From NCBI RefSeq assembly GCF_001297015.1, contig NZ_LIGE01000047.1:310001-374000 (forward strand): a DNA stretch of 64,000 bases. The letters are read 5' to 3'. The stretch is from Pseudomonas sp. RIT-PI-r (GTDB taxonomy: Bacteria; Pseudomonadota; Gammaproteobacteria; Pseudomonadales; Pseudomonadaceae). Position 1 is the stretch's first letter; each line of letters opens with the position of its first letter. A program made the position numbers and the translations under genes. The notes under the pieces were generated by a model. It made no database searches and was not told the origin of the DNA. It saw only the letters and a program-made list of their open reading frames with translations. Shown in pieces: positions 42,543 to 50,663 of the stretch.

Positions 42543-43478
42543 TCAGCGGGCTTCGATGCGGAAACCAAAGCGCGGGAAGTGCACATGCACCACACCGCCA
42601 CGCTCGTCTTCGCGACGAATGATCAACTCTTCGCTACCGGCAAACAACAACTCACCCACCACCGGATCAACCCCGTAATCCGTCGCCGAGATTGCCACCT
42701 GCTGGCCAGCCTTGAAGCCGTTCGGGTCAACGAACTGCTCATCCGGCAAATCTGCCGGCGTCGCGCTACGAGCAACTTCCAGTGCTTCCTCAGAGGTCAT
42801 CGCGCTCGCCGCGCCATGGCCAAAGCCCAGCACTCGACCCAACCACGCCGAAACGGCCGGATACTCATCCACCAGCGGCGCCGTGACGTGAGTCGCCTTG
42901 AGGAACCACATTGGATGCGCCAGTGCGAAGTCGGCAATCGACGGCTCACCGAACAGGAAGTCACCCTGCTCGCGCTGCAATTGCTGCTCCAGCCGCGCCA
43001 TGATCGTCGGCCACTGATGCTTGGCCTGTTCGGCGGATAAACGCGTGGCACTGCCACCCGAGAACAGACCTGCACGGTCGGCGATAAACGCCTTGATCGC
43101 TTCCGGTGGCAGCTTGGCGAAACGCACAGCCACCGATTCCGGCTGGAATACCAGACTTACGGCATGCTGGAACACCACCGAATCAACCCAGGTGGCGAAA
43201 CTCGCGGTGGTCATTTCCTGACCTTCAGGAAAGAAGCTCGGCAGGGCTTTTTCCTGCTCCAATCGACGGGCGATCAGCGAAGTGTCGCAATAGATGTCTG
43301 CGCCGATTTGCAGCACCGGAGTCTTGCGATAACCGCCGGTCAGGGCGGTCAGATCAGGTTTCGGCATCACTGGCGAAATGTGTACCGAGCGCCACGACAA
43401 GCCTTTGAAGCCCAGTAGCAGGCGGGCCTTCTCGGCAAATGGAGAGGTCGGGTAATGATGCAGAATCAACTCGGACAT
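42543..43478 (-). CDS. Glutathione S-transferase family protein with extra C-terminal module
   Basis: A 311-residue protein. The N-terminal thioredoxin-like GST domain (MSELILHHYPTSPFAEKARL, GYRKTPVLQIGADIYCDTSL) and the helical domain (about 90-215, ending in FALAHPMWFLKA) are normal. A further 85 residues, rich in predicted strands (GQQVAISATDYGVDPVVGEL, EELIIRREDERGGVVHVHFP), extend well past the usual GST length. The substrate is unknown. GGAG lies 6 bases before the ATG. Confidence 0.87.
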   Translation of the reverse strand: MSELILHHYPTSPFAEKARLLLGFKGLSWRSVHISPVMPKPDLTALTGGYRKTPVLQIGADIYCDTSLIARRLEQEKALPSFFPEGQEMTTASFATWVDSVVFQHAVSLVFQPESVAVRFAKLPPEAIKAFIADRAGLFSGGSATRLSAEQAKHQWPTIMARLEQQLQREQGDFLFGEPSIADFALAHPMWFLKATHVTAPLVDEYPAVSAWLGRVLGFGHGAASAMTSEEALEVARSATPADLPDEQFVDPNGFKAGQQVAISATDYGVDPVVGELLFAGSEELIIRREDERGGVVHVHFPRFGFRIEAR

Positions 43479-43562
43479 GCTCGGCTCCGCCGCTCAGATA
43501 GTGAGCTGGCAGCTTAGCGTGCATTTGCTTAGCAGCCTACAGATCTGGCTGATGGGAACCAA

Positions 43563-43865
43563 TCAGTCAGATTGATAAGACGCGACCAGACATTCCTTGG
43601 CACTCTTGCGCAACTTTTTGATCAGCCGTTCCTGGCGCAACGCATCACTTTTGTCGCGGCACAGTTCAGTGTAAACCAATGCCATGGCCGGGCTGGAGAG
43701 GAAGAACCGTGCGCCTTTGCCACTTTGATGCTTGGCGAAACGACGCACCGGATCGTCGCTGATCCCGCAATACAACGAACCATTGGCAGCGCGAACGAGG
43801 TAGACGAACCAGGATTTGCTCACCGGCTCGGCAACATCGACAGATTTTTCGCTAAGGCTGGTCAC
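43563..43865 (-). CDS. GIY-YIG nuclease-domain protein (UPF0213-like)
   Basis: A 100-residue single-domain protein. FVYLVRAANGSLYCGISDDP carries the GIY-YIG core (VYL and YCG), followed by RRFAKHQSGKGARF, with an acidic catalytic position in LVYTELCRDKSDALRQE. Small proteins of this type are widespread, and their substrate is unknown. The likely start is GTG 43865, with a weak ribosome site. Confidence 0.88.
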   Translation of the reverse strand: MTSLSEKSVDVAEPVSKSWFVYLVRAANGSLYCGISDDPVRRFAKHQSGKGARFFLSSPAMALVYTELCRDKSDALRQERLIKKLRKSAKECLVASYQSD

Positions 43866-43904
43866 TTCGGGATCAGAACGTGTAGGAAACAGGCGGCGAT
43901 CTTA

Positions 43905-44375
43905 TCAGCGACTGGCCTGAAATGCCCTCAGTCCCTTCAACGCCTGCGCTCGCACGGCATTGCGTACCAGCGGCGTCCAGCCGAGCAGCAAGCCTTTGAA
44001 CCCCAGTGCCTGACGGGACCAGCGCCACAGATCGAAGTGGTCGTGGTGCTCGCAGATCCTGCCGTCACGGAAGACGAAACGCGCCTGGATATCGTTGATG
44101 ACGATGTTGCCGGTCTGGCTGAACAGGTAAGTCGCGACCCAATGCGCGCCGCCGCTGCGCTCGTCGGCGCGGACGTTGTCGAAGGTCAGCGAGAAATCCC
44201 TGGCCCGAGTGGTAAGCATGCGCCACATGTCGCCGGCATCGCGCCCGCGCAGTTCGCCAAAGGCCTGGTCGCTGAACACCACGTCGTCGGTATAGCACGC
44301 GGCCATGGCCTCGGCATCCAGACGCTGGAAGGCTTCGTAGAAGCGGGTGATCAACTCGGCGTGGACTTCACTCAT
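43905..44375 (-). CDS. SnoaL-like / NTF2-fold protein
   Basis: A 156-residue protein with the cone-shaped NTF2 fold: RFYEAFQRLDAEAMAACYTD, DVVFSDQAFGELRGRDAGDM and ARFVFRDGRICEHHDHFDLW. The last motif is typical of SnoaL-like isomerases and steroid-isomerase relatives, but the substrate is not known. ATG 44375 follows GGAG at 7 bases, so the longer frame into the REP is rejected. Confidence 0.85.
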   Translation of the reverse strand: MSEVHAELITRFYEAFQRLDAEAMAACYTDDVVFSDQAFGELRGRDAGDMWRMLTTRARDFSLTFDNVRADERSGGAHWVATYLFSQTGNIVINDIQARFVFRDGRICEHHDHFDLWRWSRQALGFKGLLLGWTPLVRNAVRAQALKGLRAFQASR

Positions 44376-44477
44376 GGGCAATCTCCAGATAGGTACAGAT
44401 TGCCAGCACGATAATCTGCAATGGGCGGAAACACTATCGGCATTCGCCCACCGAATACGGCAACACACAAAACTCCT

Positions 44478-44562
44478 GTAGGAGCTGCGGCACGCTGCGA
44501 TCTTTTGATGTTGATTTACCAAGGATAAAATTCAAAAGATCGCAGCGTGCCGCAGCTCCTAC
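44478..44562. repeat. REP pair, GATCGCAGCGTGCCGCAGCT class
   Basis: Inverted arms GTAGGAGCTGCGGCACGCTG and complement lie between the SnoaL-like gene and the end of the MFS gene. Confidence 0.9.
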
Positions 44563-44567
44563 AGGGG

Positions 44568-45872
44568 TCAGATTCTTTCGCTCTGCACTTGCACGTACAG
44601 CGCACGCCCGGCTCCGAGGCCGGCGAGGATCGCACCTGTGCCAATGATGCCGAAGATCCAGCCCACCGCGTTCCAGCCGCCGGTCCAGTCATGCACCACG
44701 CCGACCGCGAACGGCCCCATCGACGCCAGCGTGTAACCGAAGCCCTGAGACATGCTCGACAGGTTCGCCGCAACATGGGAATCGCGCGAGCGCAACACGA
44801 TCAGGGTCAATGCCAGACTGAACGTACCGCCCTGCCCCAGACCCAGCAGAATCGCCCAGCCCCACAAACCTTCGATCGGCGCATAGAGACAGCCGAACAG
44901 GCCACCGAGGGTCAACGCCATGACCACGACAATCGCCAGACGCTGATCCTTGCCACGGGTCGCCAGCCACGGCGCTGCCAGCGAACTGGCGAGCTGGATA
45001 ATTACCGAACCGGACAACACCAGACCTGCCTGAGTCGGCGTCAATCCACGACCGATGAGGATCGACGGCAACCAGCCGAACACGATGTACGCCAGCGACG
45101 ATTGCAGGCCCATGTACAAGGTCACCTGCCAGGCCAGCGGATCACGCAGCAAACCGCGCACGCGATAGGCGACATTGTGTGCGCCGTGTTTCTGGCCGAC
45201 CTGCGGCAGCCAGAACAACGCCGCCACCAGCGCCGGGATGACCCAGAAGCCCAGGCCAATTGTCCAGTCGCCGCCAAAATGCTCGCTTAGAGGCACGCTC
45301 GTGCCCGCCGCCATTGCCGCGCCCAGGCACAGGGCCATGGTGTAGACGCCGGTCATGGTGCCGGCGTGTTTGGCGAAGTCGCGTTTGACGATGCCCGGCA
45401 GCAATACGCCGACGATGCCGATACTCGCGCCGCCCAGTACGCTGCCGGCGAACAGACCGATTTCACCAAAGCTGCTGCGCAAAATGATGCCGCCGGCCAG
45501 TGTCAGCAGAATCCCCAACACCACACGTTCAGCACCGAAACGCCGCGCCAGAATCGGCGCCAGCGGTGCGAACAAACCGAGGCACAGCACCGGCAGCGTG
45601 GTCAGCAATCCTGCCTGAGCCGCCGACAGACCGAGGCTTTTCGACACGTCGCTGAGCAGCGGCGCCATGCTCGACAGGGCCGGACGCAGGTTCAACGCGA
45701 CCAGAATCAAGCCGAGCAGCAACAGCCAGGGCCGGCGCACCAGCGGATGGCTTTGTTGCACTTGCTCGTCATCGGCCTCGGCATCGATCAGCAGCTCTTC
45801 AAGCTCCGTTGTGCGTTTGGGGGTTGTGGATATCTCACTGCGGGACATGGATTTCTCGGTTTCAAGGTTCAT
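44568..45872 (-). CDS. MFS transporter of the CynX/NimT type
   Basis: A 434-residue permease with about 12 hydrophobic segments after a 45-residue cytoplasmic N-terminus. RRPWLLLLGLILVALNLRPA and SSMAPLLSDVSKSLGLSAAQ are characteristic of CynX/NimT (cyanate and nitroimidazole transport relatives). The substrate is unknown. The start ATG 45872 overlaps the regulator gene by 11 bases; ATG 45848 with GAGAAA upstream is a possible alternative. The pair with the FCD regulator suggests control of this exporter or importer. Confidence 0.87.
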   Translation of the reverse strand: MNLETEKSMSRSEISTTPKRTTELEELLIDAEADDEQVQQSHPLVRRPWLLLLGLILVALNLRPALSSMAPLLSDVSKSLGLSAAQAGLLTTLPVLCLGLFAPLAPILARRFGAERVVLGILLTLAGGIILRSSFGEIGLFAGSVLGGASIGIVGVLLPGIVKRDFAKHAGTMTGVYTMALCLGAAMAAGTSVPLSEHFGGDWTIGLGFWVIPALVAALFWLPQVGQKHGAHNVAYRVRGLLRDPLAWQVTLYMGLQSSLAYIVFGWLPSILIGRGLTPTQAGLVLSGSVIIQLASSLAAPWLATRGKDQRLAIVVVMALTLGGLFGCLYAPIEGLWGWAILLGLGQGGTFSLALTLIVLRSRDSHVAANLSSMSQGFGYTLASMGPFAVGVVHDWTGGWNAVGWIFGIIGTGAILAGLGAGRALYVQVQSERI

Positions 45873-46521
45873 TGATCAACTGCCTCGACAAGGCTTTGGC
45901 CCGCTCCGGGTCGCGTTGTTCGACCGCATCGAGCAACGCGATGTGCAGGTCGAACACTTCCTGACGGCGCGGGACGATGTTCAGGGTCTGGCGCAACTGC
46001 GCGCCGACGATGCTGGAGAAATAGCCGTACAGCTCGCTGAGGGCCGGGTTGTGCGCGGCGTCGACCAAGCGGCGGTGGAACACCAGATCGCAAGCGATGA
46101 AGGTGTCGAGGTCGCCGTGGTAGTGACTGCCGCTGGTGCCAAGGGCCTCGCGCAACGCAGCGAGGTCTTCGTCGGTACGCCGCAATGCCGCCAAACCGAT
46201 GGCTTCGACTTCGAGGATGTGCCGGGTTTCACGCGCCTGATCCAGCGAGCAGCGCGACAGCGCCTTCAGCGTGTCGAGCGGATCGACCAGCGCGCGCAAA
46301 TAACTGCCGTCGCCCTGACGAATCTCGATCAGCCCGGAAAACGCCAGCACCCGCATGGCTTCACGCACGGTGTTGCGGCTGATGCCCAGCTCAGCGCACA
46401 GCTCGGGTTCGGTCGGCAGACGCTCGCCGACTTGCCAGGTACCGCTGTTGATGCGCTGACGAAGTTGATCCAAGGCCTGATCGACCAGGGATCGTTTGAT
46501 GAGTGGAGAAATGTCTGACAT
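45862..46521 (-). CDS. GntR/FCD-family transcriptional regulator
   Basis: A 219-residue regulator. The winged helix at about residues 8-70 has LPTEPELCAELGISRNTVRE and AMRVLAFSGLIEIRQGDGSY. The FCD ligand domain follows, with metal-type residues in ACDLVFHRRLVDAAHN and FDLHIALLDAVEQRD. I prefer ATG 46521, which has AAGGG upstream; ATG 46542 has no ribosome site. It overlaps and probably controls the MFS gene. Inverted repeats just upstream are candidate autoregulatory sites. Confidence 0.87.
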   Translation of the reverse strand: MSDISPLIKRSLVDQALDQLRQRINSGTWQVGERLPTEPELCAELGISRNTVREAMRVLAFSGLIEIRQGDGSYLRALVDPLDTLKALSRCSLDQARETRHILEVEAIGLAALRRTDEDLAALREALGTSGSHYHGDLDTFIACDLVFHRRLVDAAHNPALSELYGYFSSIVGAQLRQTLNIVPRRQEVFDLHIALLDAVEQRDPERAKALSRQLINEP

Positions 46522-46534
46522 AGGATTCGCCCTT

Positions 46535-46575
46535 TCATCCAATCATAGGATGAATTTTCTGACATGTTAGTCAGA
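46535..46575. promoter_or_regulatory. Candidate operators of the FCD regulator
   Basis: TCATCC-7-GGATGA (46535-46553) and TCTGAC-6-GTCAGA (46558-46575) are two perfect inverted repeats in the space before the regulator start. Either could bind the regulator; the second better resembles FCD-type sites. Confidence 0.4.
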
Positions 46576-46634
46576 CCCGTGTAGGACGGCAACCACCTAG
46601 GGTCAATCGGAGACCCATGAAGCGGTATTTTCGA

Positions 46635-46664
46635 TTGGTCAAAATTACCCTTTAAGGGTAATTT
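46635..46664 (+). promoter_or_regulatory. mqsRA promoter with 23-bp perfect palindrome
   Basis: AAATTACCCTT and its exact complement flank a single central T at 46642-46664. TTGGTC (46635-46640) is a -35 candidate and TAATTT (46659-46664) a -10 at 18 bases. The palindrome fills the space between them, a good place for MqsA repression. Confidence 0.65.
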
Positions 46665-46687
46665 CAGGGACAGGGTTTTGGTTTCTT

Positions 46688-46999
46688 ATGGAAAAGAACA
46701 CACCCCATTATGAGCTGGCGGTGATAAAGGCTGAGGTGAGGCGGTTAGGTCAAAAAGCTTTCACCAAAGCTTCGGTCAAATCAGCGGAGAAGCTCGGCTT
46801 CAACCTCAGCGAAATGCTAGAGATCGTTTTCGAGCTAAAAACCAGGATGTTGTACAAATCGATGACTACTTATGACGATCATCGAATCTGGCAAGACGTG
46901 TATCACATCAATTCACGAGATCAGGAGATTTACATCAAGGTGACCTACCGCCCCGGCGGCAGCCCACCGGTAATCTCCTTCAAGGAGAAGAACCCATGA
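46688..46999 (+). CDS. mqsR: MqsR family mRNA interferase toxin
   Basis: A 103-residue toxin of the RelE/YoeB-like fold that cuts mRNA mainly at GCU in E. coli. The conserved string LYKSMTTYDDHRIWQDVYH and the late IYIKV and SFKEK motifs keep the lysines, glutamine and tyrosine thought to act in E. coli MqsR. ATG 46688 lacks a good ribosome site. The stop overlaps the antitoxin ATG by 4 bases (ATGA), the toxin-first order of mqsRA. Confidence 0.93.
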   Translation: MEKNTPHYELAVIKAEVRRLGQKAFTKASVKSAEKLGFNLSEMLEIVFELKTRMLYKSMTTYDDHRIWQDVYHINSRDQEIYIKVTYRPGGSPPVISFKEKNP

Positions 47000-47484
47000 A
47001 AACCCAGCAATGTGTCAGCTGCGGTGCACGTGAGGGAATGAGGCATTTCCAGGGTCGCGGAGAAACCCTGAGTGTCAAAGGCATGGAGCGCCGTGTAGAC
47101 GATCTATCTGGTTGGGAGTGCCAGAAGTGCGGTGAAGTGGAATGGGATTTCGACACCGATAGTGCTGAGCGTTATTGTGATGCCGGTGACGAGCTGGTTC
47201 TCGCTGGCAGACAAATGATCGGCGCCGAGATGAAACGTATTCGACGCAAATTGCACCTGACGCAGAAAGAGACGGTACAACTGCTCTCTGGTGGCGGGCA
47301 TAACGCATTCTCTCGCTACGAACGCGGCGAGTTACTTCCACCCAAAGCATTGGTGCTGCTGATGCGTCTATTGGATCGTCATCCCTACATGCTCGTCGAT
47401 ATCCAGACCTTGGCTGAAGGCGCAGACCTGCGAGGTTTCACGCACACCGTACACAAGGAACACGAAACCCTCAGCGTTTCCTGA
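46996..47484 (+). CDS. mqsA: MqsA family antitoxin, long form
   Basis: A 162-residue antitoxin and repressor. The N-terminal zinc domain has Cys6, Cys9, Cys42 and Cys45 and blocks MqsR. The helix-turn-helix at about 75-130 includes LHLTQKETVQLLSGGGHNAF and SRYERGE, matching the DNA-reading region of MqsA. The protein is about 30 residues longer than the 131-residue E. coli form; the extra C-terminal tail (YMLVDIQTLAEGADLRGF and onward) has no known role. A terminator follows. Confidence 0.92.
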   Translation: MKTQQCVSCGAREGMRHFQGRGETLSVKGMERRVDDLSGWECQKCGEVEWDFDTDSAERYCDAGDELVLAGRQMIGAEMKRIRRKLHLTQKETVQLLSGGGHNAFSRYERGELLPPKALVLLMRLLDRHPYMLVDIQTLAEGADLRGFTHTVHKEHETLSVS

Positions 47485-47496
47485 CTCCAAAAAACA

Positions 47497-47523
47497 AACC
47501 CGGCACAAGGCCGGGTTCGTTTT
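47497..47523. terminator. Rho-independent terminator between mqsA and aapP
   Basis: AACCCGGC pairs with GCCGGGTT around ACAAG, flanked by an A-run on the left and CGTTTT on the right, so it can serve both convergent genes. Confidence 0.88.
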
Positions 47524-47535
47524 ACTCACAAACCA

Positions 47536-48300
47536 TCAATGCAAAATCTGACTCAAGAACAACTTCGTCCGCTCATTCTGCGGATTATCGAAGAAGTCAT
47601 TCGGCGCCGCCTGTTCAACGATCTCACCCTTGTCCATGAAGATCACGCGGTTGGCCACGGTGCGGGCAAAGCCCATTTCGTGGGTTACGCAGAGCATGGT
47701 CATGCCGTCTTCAGCCAGACCGATCATGGTGTCCAGAACCTCTTTCACCATCTCCGGATCAAGCGCTGAAGTCGGTTCATCGAACAGCATGATTTTCGGT
47801 TTCATGCACAGCGCGCGGGCGATCGCCACACGCTGTTGCTGACCGCCGGACAGTTGCCCCGGAAACTTGTGCGCCTGCTCCGGAATGCGTACGCGTTCCA
47901 GGTAATGCATGGCAATTTCCTCGGCCTTGCGCTTGGGCATCTTGCGTACCCACATCGGCGCCAGGGTGCAGTTCTGCAAAATGGTCAGGTGCGGGAACAG
48001 GTTGAAGTGCTGGAACACCATGCCGACTTCGCGGCGGATCGCTTCGATCTGCTTGAGGTCGTTGGTCAGTTCCACGCCGTCGACGACGATGCGGCCCTGC
48101 TGGTGTTCTTCCAGACGATTGAGGCAGCGAATCGTCGTCGATTTACCGGAACCCGACGGGCCGCACAGGACGATACGCTCGCCCTGTTTGACGTTGAGGT
48201 TGATGTCTTTGAGCACGTGGAACTGGCCGTACCACTTGTTGACGCCCTGCATCTGAATAATGCCTTCAGGACCTGCAGGCTTTTTGATTGCTTCACTCAT
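47536..48300 (-). CDS. aapP: General L-amino acid ABC transporter, ATPase subunit
   Basis: A 254-residue ABC ATPase of the polar amino-acid group. Walker A is GPSGSGKST, the signature is LSGGQQQRVAIARAL and Walker B is IMLFDEPTSALD, followed by CVTHEMGFARTVANRVIFMD. It drives uptake through the AapQ-AapM permease pair. AGGAG lies 8 bases before the ATG, and the gene follows aapM by 11 bases. Confidence 0.94.
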   Translation of the reverse strand: MSEAIKKPAGPEGIIQMQGVNKWYGQFHVLKDINLNVKQGERIVLCGPSGSGKSTTIRCLNRLEEHQQGRIVVDGVELTNDLKQIEAIRREVGMVFQHFNLFPHLTILQNCTLAPMWVRKMPKRKAEEIAMHYLERVRIPEQAHKFPGQLSGGQQQRVAIARALCMKPKIMLFDEPTSALDPEMVKEVLDTMIGLAEDGMTMLCVTHEMGFARTVANRVIFMDKGEIVEQAAPNDFFDNPQNERTKLFLSQILH

Positions 48301-48311
48301 TTACACAACTC

Positions 48312-49406
48312 CTAACGCTTGTGGCCAGTGTCGAGCTTGCGTTCCAGATGCATGGAATAGCGCGACATACCAAAACAGAAAATCCAGAACACCAGGGCGG
48401 CGAACACGTAGCCTTCGGTGGCCATGCCCAGCCATTTCGGATCGGCAGCGGCTTGCTTGACGCTGTTGAGCAGGTCAAAGAGGCCGATGATGATCACCAG
48501 ACTGGTGTCCTTGAACAGCGCAATGAAGGTGTTGACGATGCCGGGGATCACCAGCTTCAGGGCTTGCGGCAGAATCACCAGGCCCATCGAACGCCAGTAA
48601 CCGAGGCCCATCGCCGCAGCCGCTTCGTACTGACCTTTGGGGATCGCTTGCAGACCGCCGCGCACCACCTCAGCCACATAGGCCGACTGGAACAGGATCA
48701 CGCCGATCAGCGCCCGTAGCAGTTTGTCGAAGTTCATGCCCTCAGGCAGGAACAACGGCAGCATCACCGAAGACATGAACAGCACGGTGATCAACGGCAC
48801 GCCGCGCCAGAACTCGATGAAGGTCACGCAGACCACACGAATCGCCGGCATGTTCGAGCGTCGCCCCAGCGCCAGCACAATCCCCAACGGCAAGGCACCG
48901 GCGATGCCGACGGTGGCGATCACCAGGGTCAGCATCAGGCCGCCCCACTGGCTGGTCGCCACGTTGGTCAGACCGAACCCGCCATGCAGCAAGGTGAAGG
49001 CAATGATCGGGTACAGCACCAGAAAGCTCAGCCCGTAGATCGCTTTGTGCGGCACACGCGCGATGAACAATGGCGCCGCGCCGATCACCGCCAGCCACAC
49101 GGTCAGGTCGACGCGCCAGCGCAGTTCCGGCGGGTAGTAGCCGTACATGAACTGGCCGAAACGCTGCTGAATGAACACCCAGCAGGCGCCGTCCTTGGTG
49201 CAGTCGGCGCGAGTGGTACCGACCCAGTTGGCATCAATGATTGCCCAACTGAGGATCGGTGGCACGACGAGGTAGATCAGGTAGAACGCAAACAGGGTCA
49301 GCAGGGTGTTGAGCCAGCTGGAGAACATGTTCGCGCGCATCCACGCCACCACGCCGATGCTGCTGTTGGGTGGAGGCATGTCGGGTTTGAAAGTATGAGT
49401 ACTCAT
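48312..49406 (-). CDS. aapM: General L-amino acid ABC transporter, permease AapM
   Basis: A 364-residue permease, long for the His/Glu/Gln family because of extra N-terminal helices and a periplasmic loop (WVGTTRADCTKDGACWVFIQ). The C-terminal half has the usual five helices and the ATPase-contact loop EAAAAMGLGYWRSMGLVILP. Such length is characteristic of AapM/BztC. It is paired with AapQ. Confidence 0.93.
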   Translation of the reverse strand: MSTHTFKPDMPPPNSSIGVVAWMRANMFSSWLNTLLTLFAFYLIYLVVPPILSWAIIDANWVGTTRADCTKDGACWVFIQQRFGQFMYGYYPPELRWRVDLTVWLAVIGAAPLFIARVPHKAIYGLSFLVLYPIIAFTLLHGGFGLTNVATSQWGGLMLTLVIATVGIAGALPLGIVLALGRRSNMPAIRVVCVTFIEFWRGVPLITVLFMSSVMLPLFLPEGMNFDKLLRALIGVILFQSAYVAEVVRGGLQAIPKGQYEAAAAMGLGYWRSMGLVILPQALKLVIPGIVNTFIALFKDTSLVIIIGLFDLLNSVKQAAADPKWLGMATEGYVFAALVFWIFCFGMSRYSMHLERKLDTGHKR

Positions 49407-49416
49407 GCGCTTTTCC

Positions 49417-50598
49417 TTACCGCTCGATCAGCGCAATGCGCTTGTTGTACCAGTTCATCAGCAGAGAAATGCTGATACTGATCGCCAGGTACACGCTCAT
49501 GGTGATGGCAATCACCTCGATCGCCTGACCGGTCTGGTTAAGCACCGTGCCGGCGAACAGCGAGACCATTTCCGGGTAACCGATACCGGCGGCCAGCGAA
49601 GAGTTTTTCGCCAGGTTGAGGTATTGGCTGGTCAGCGGCGGAATGATCACGCGCAGGGCTTGCGGAATGATCACCTTGCGCAGGGTCGGGCCGTTGCGCA
49701 GGCCGAGCGAACGCGCCGCTTCGGTCTGACCATGGCTGACCGACTTGATCCCGGAACGCACGATCTCGGCAATGAACGCCGCGGTGTATACGGTCAGGGC
49801 CAGAGTCAAGGCGAGCAATTCCGGGATCAGCACCCAGCCGCCGACAAAGTTGAAGCCTTTGAGCTCAGGCATTTCCCAGTGCAACGGGGCACCGAAGATC
49901 AGTGCGCACAGGGTCGGGATCACTAGCAGAATCGCCAGACCAACCCAGAACTTGTGGAACGGCACGCCGGTTTCTTCAAAGCGCTTGTTCGCCCAGCGTG
50001 TCATCAGCACGATGCCGACAATGGCCACCACGATACTGATCACGAACGCCCAGAAACCGTCGGCGGCCAGCGCGGCCGGCATGTTCAGGCCACGGCTGCT
50101 GACGAAGAAGGTGTCACCGAAGTTATGGCTGTTGCGCGGCCCTGGCATGGTCAGGAATACCGCGAAGTACCAGAACAGAATCTGCAGCAGTGGCGGAATG
50201 TTGCGGAAGACTTCCACATACACGGTTGCCAGTTTGCTGATGATCCAGTTCTGCGACAGGCGCGCCACACCGATGATGAAACCGAGGATCGTCGCCAGAA
50301 TCACGCCGATGACGGTCACCAGCAGGGTATTGAGCAGACCGATGACAAAGACGCGGGCATAGCTGTCCGCTTCGGTGTAGTCGATCAGGTGTTGAGCGAT
50401 GCCGAAGCCGGCACTGCGCTCAAGAAAGCTGAAGCCGGAAGTGATGCCCCGGTGCTGCAGGTTGGTTTGGGTGTTGTCGAACAGGTACCAGCCCATCGAG
50501 ACCACCGCGACAACGGTGATGATCTGGAATAGCCACGCACGCACTCGTGGATCGCTGAGGCTGAGCCTCTGCTTTGGTGCGCCGATTGAATTTTGCAT
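49417..50598 (-). CDS. aapQ: General L-amino acid ABC transporter, permease AapQ
   Basis: A 393-residue permease with a large loop and two helix groups, typical of AapQ/BztB. It starts MQNSIGAPKQRLSLSDPRVR, and the ATPase-contact loop is EAARSLGLRNGPTLRKVIIP. A strong hairpin lies in the 65-base gap after aapJ, which would lower expression of the permeases relative to the binding protein. Confidence 0.93.
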   Translation of the reverse strand: MQNSIGAPKQRLSLSDPRVRAWLFQIITVVAVVSMGWYLFDNTQTNLQHRGITSGFSFLERSAGFGIAQHLIDYTEADSYARVFVIGLLNTLLVTVIGVILATILGFIIGVARLSQNWIISKLATVYVEVFRNIPPLLQILFWYFAVFLTMPGPRNSHNFGDTFFVSSRGLNMPAALAADGFWAFVISIVVAIVGIVLMTRWANKRFEETGVPFHKFWVGLAILLVIPTLCALIFGAPLHWEMPELKGFNFVGGWVLIPELLALTLALTVYTAAFIAEIVRSGIKSVSHGQTEAARSLGLRNGPTLRKVIIPQALRVIIPPLTSQYLNLAKNSSLAAGIGYPEMVSLFAGTVLNQTGQAIEVIAITMSVYLAISISISLLMNWYNKRIALIER

Positions 50599-50627
50599 GA
50601 AGTGCCCCGCAAGAAATGGAACAGAAC

Positions 50628-50656
50628 ATCACCCGGCGGTTGGCCCGCCGGGTGAT
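50628..50656 (-). promoter_or_regulatory. Intercistronic hairpin between aapJ and aapQ
   Basis: ATCACCCGGCGG (50628-50639) pairs perfectly with 50645-50656 around a 5-base loop. There is no T-run. It probably protects the aapJ message and lets only part of the transcripts continue into aapQ. Confidence 0.75.
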
Positions 50657-50663
50657 AGAACCA

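Noticed and set aside
44376..44522. 49-residue extension of the SnoaL-like protein into the REP pair
   Set aside because: The extension begins inside REP sequence (MVNQHQKIAACRSSY), and ATG 44375 has a good ribosome site.
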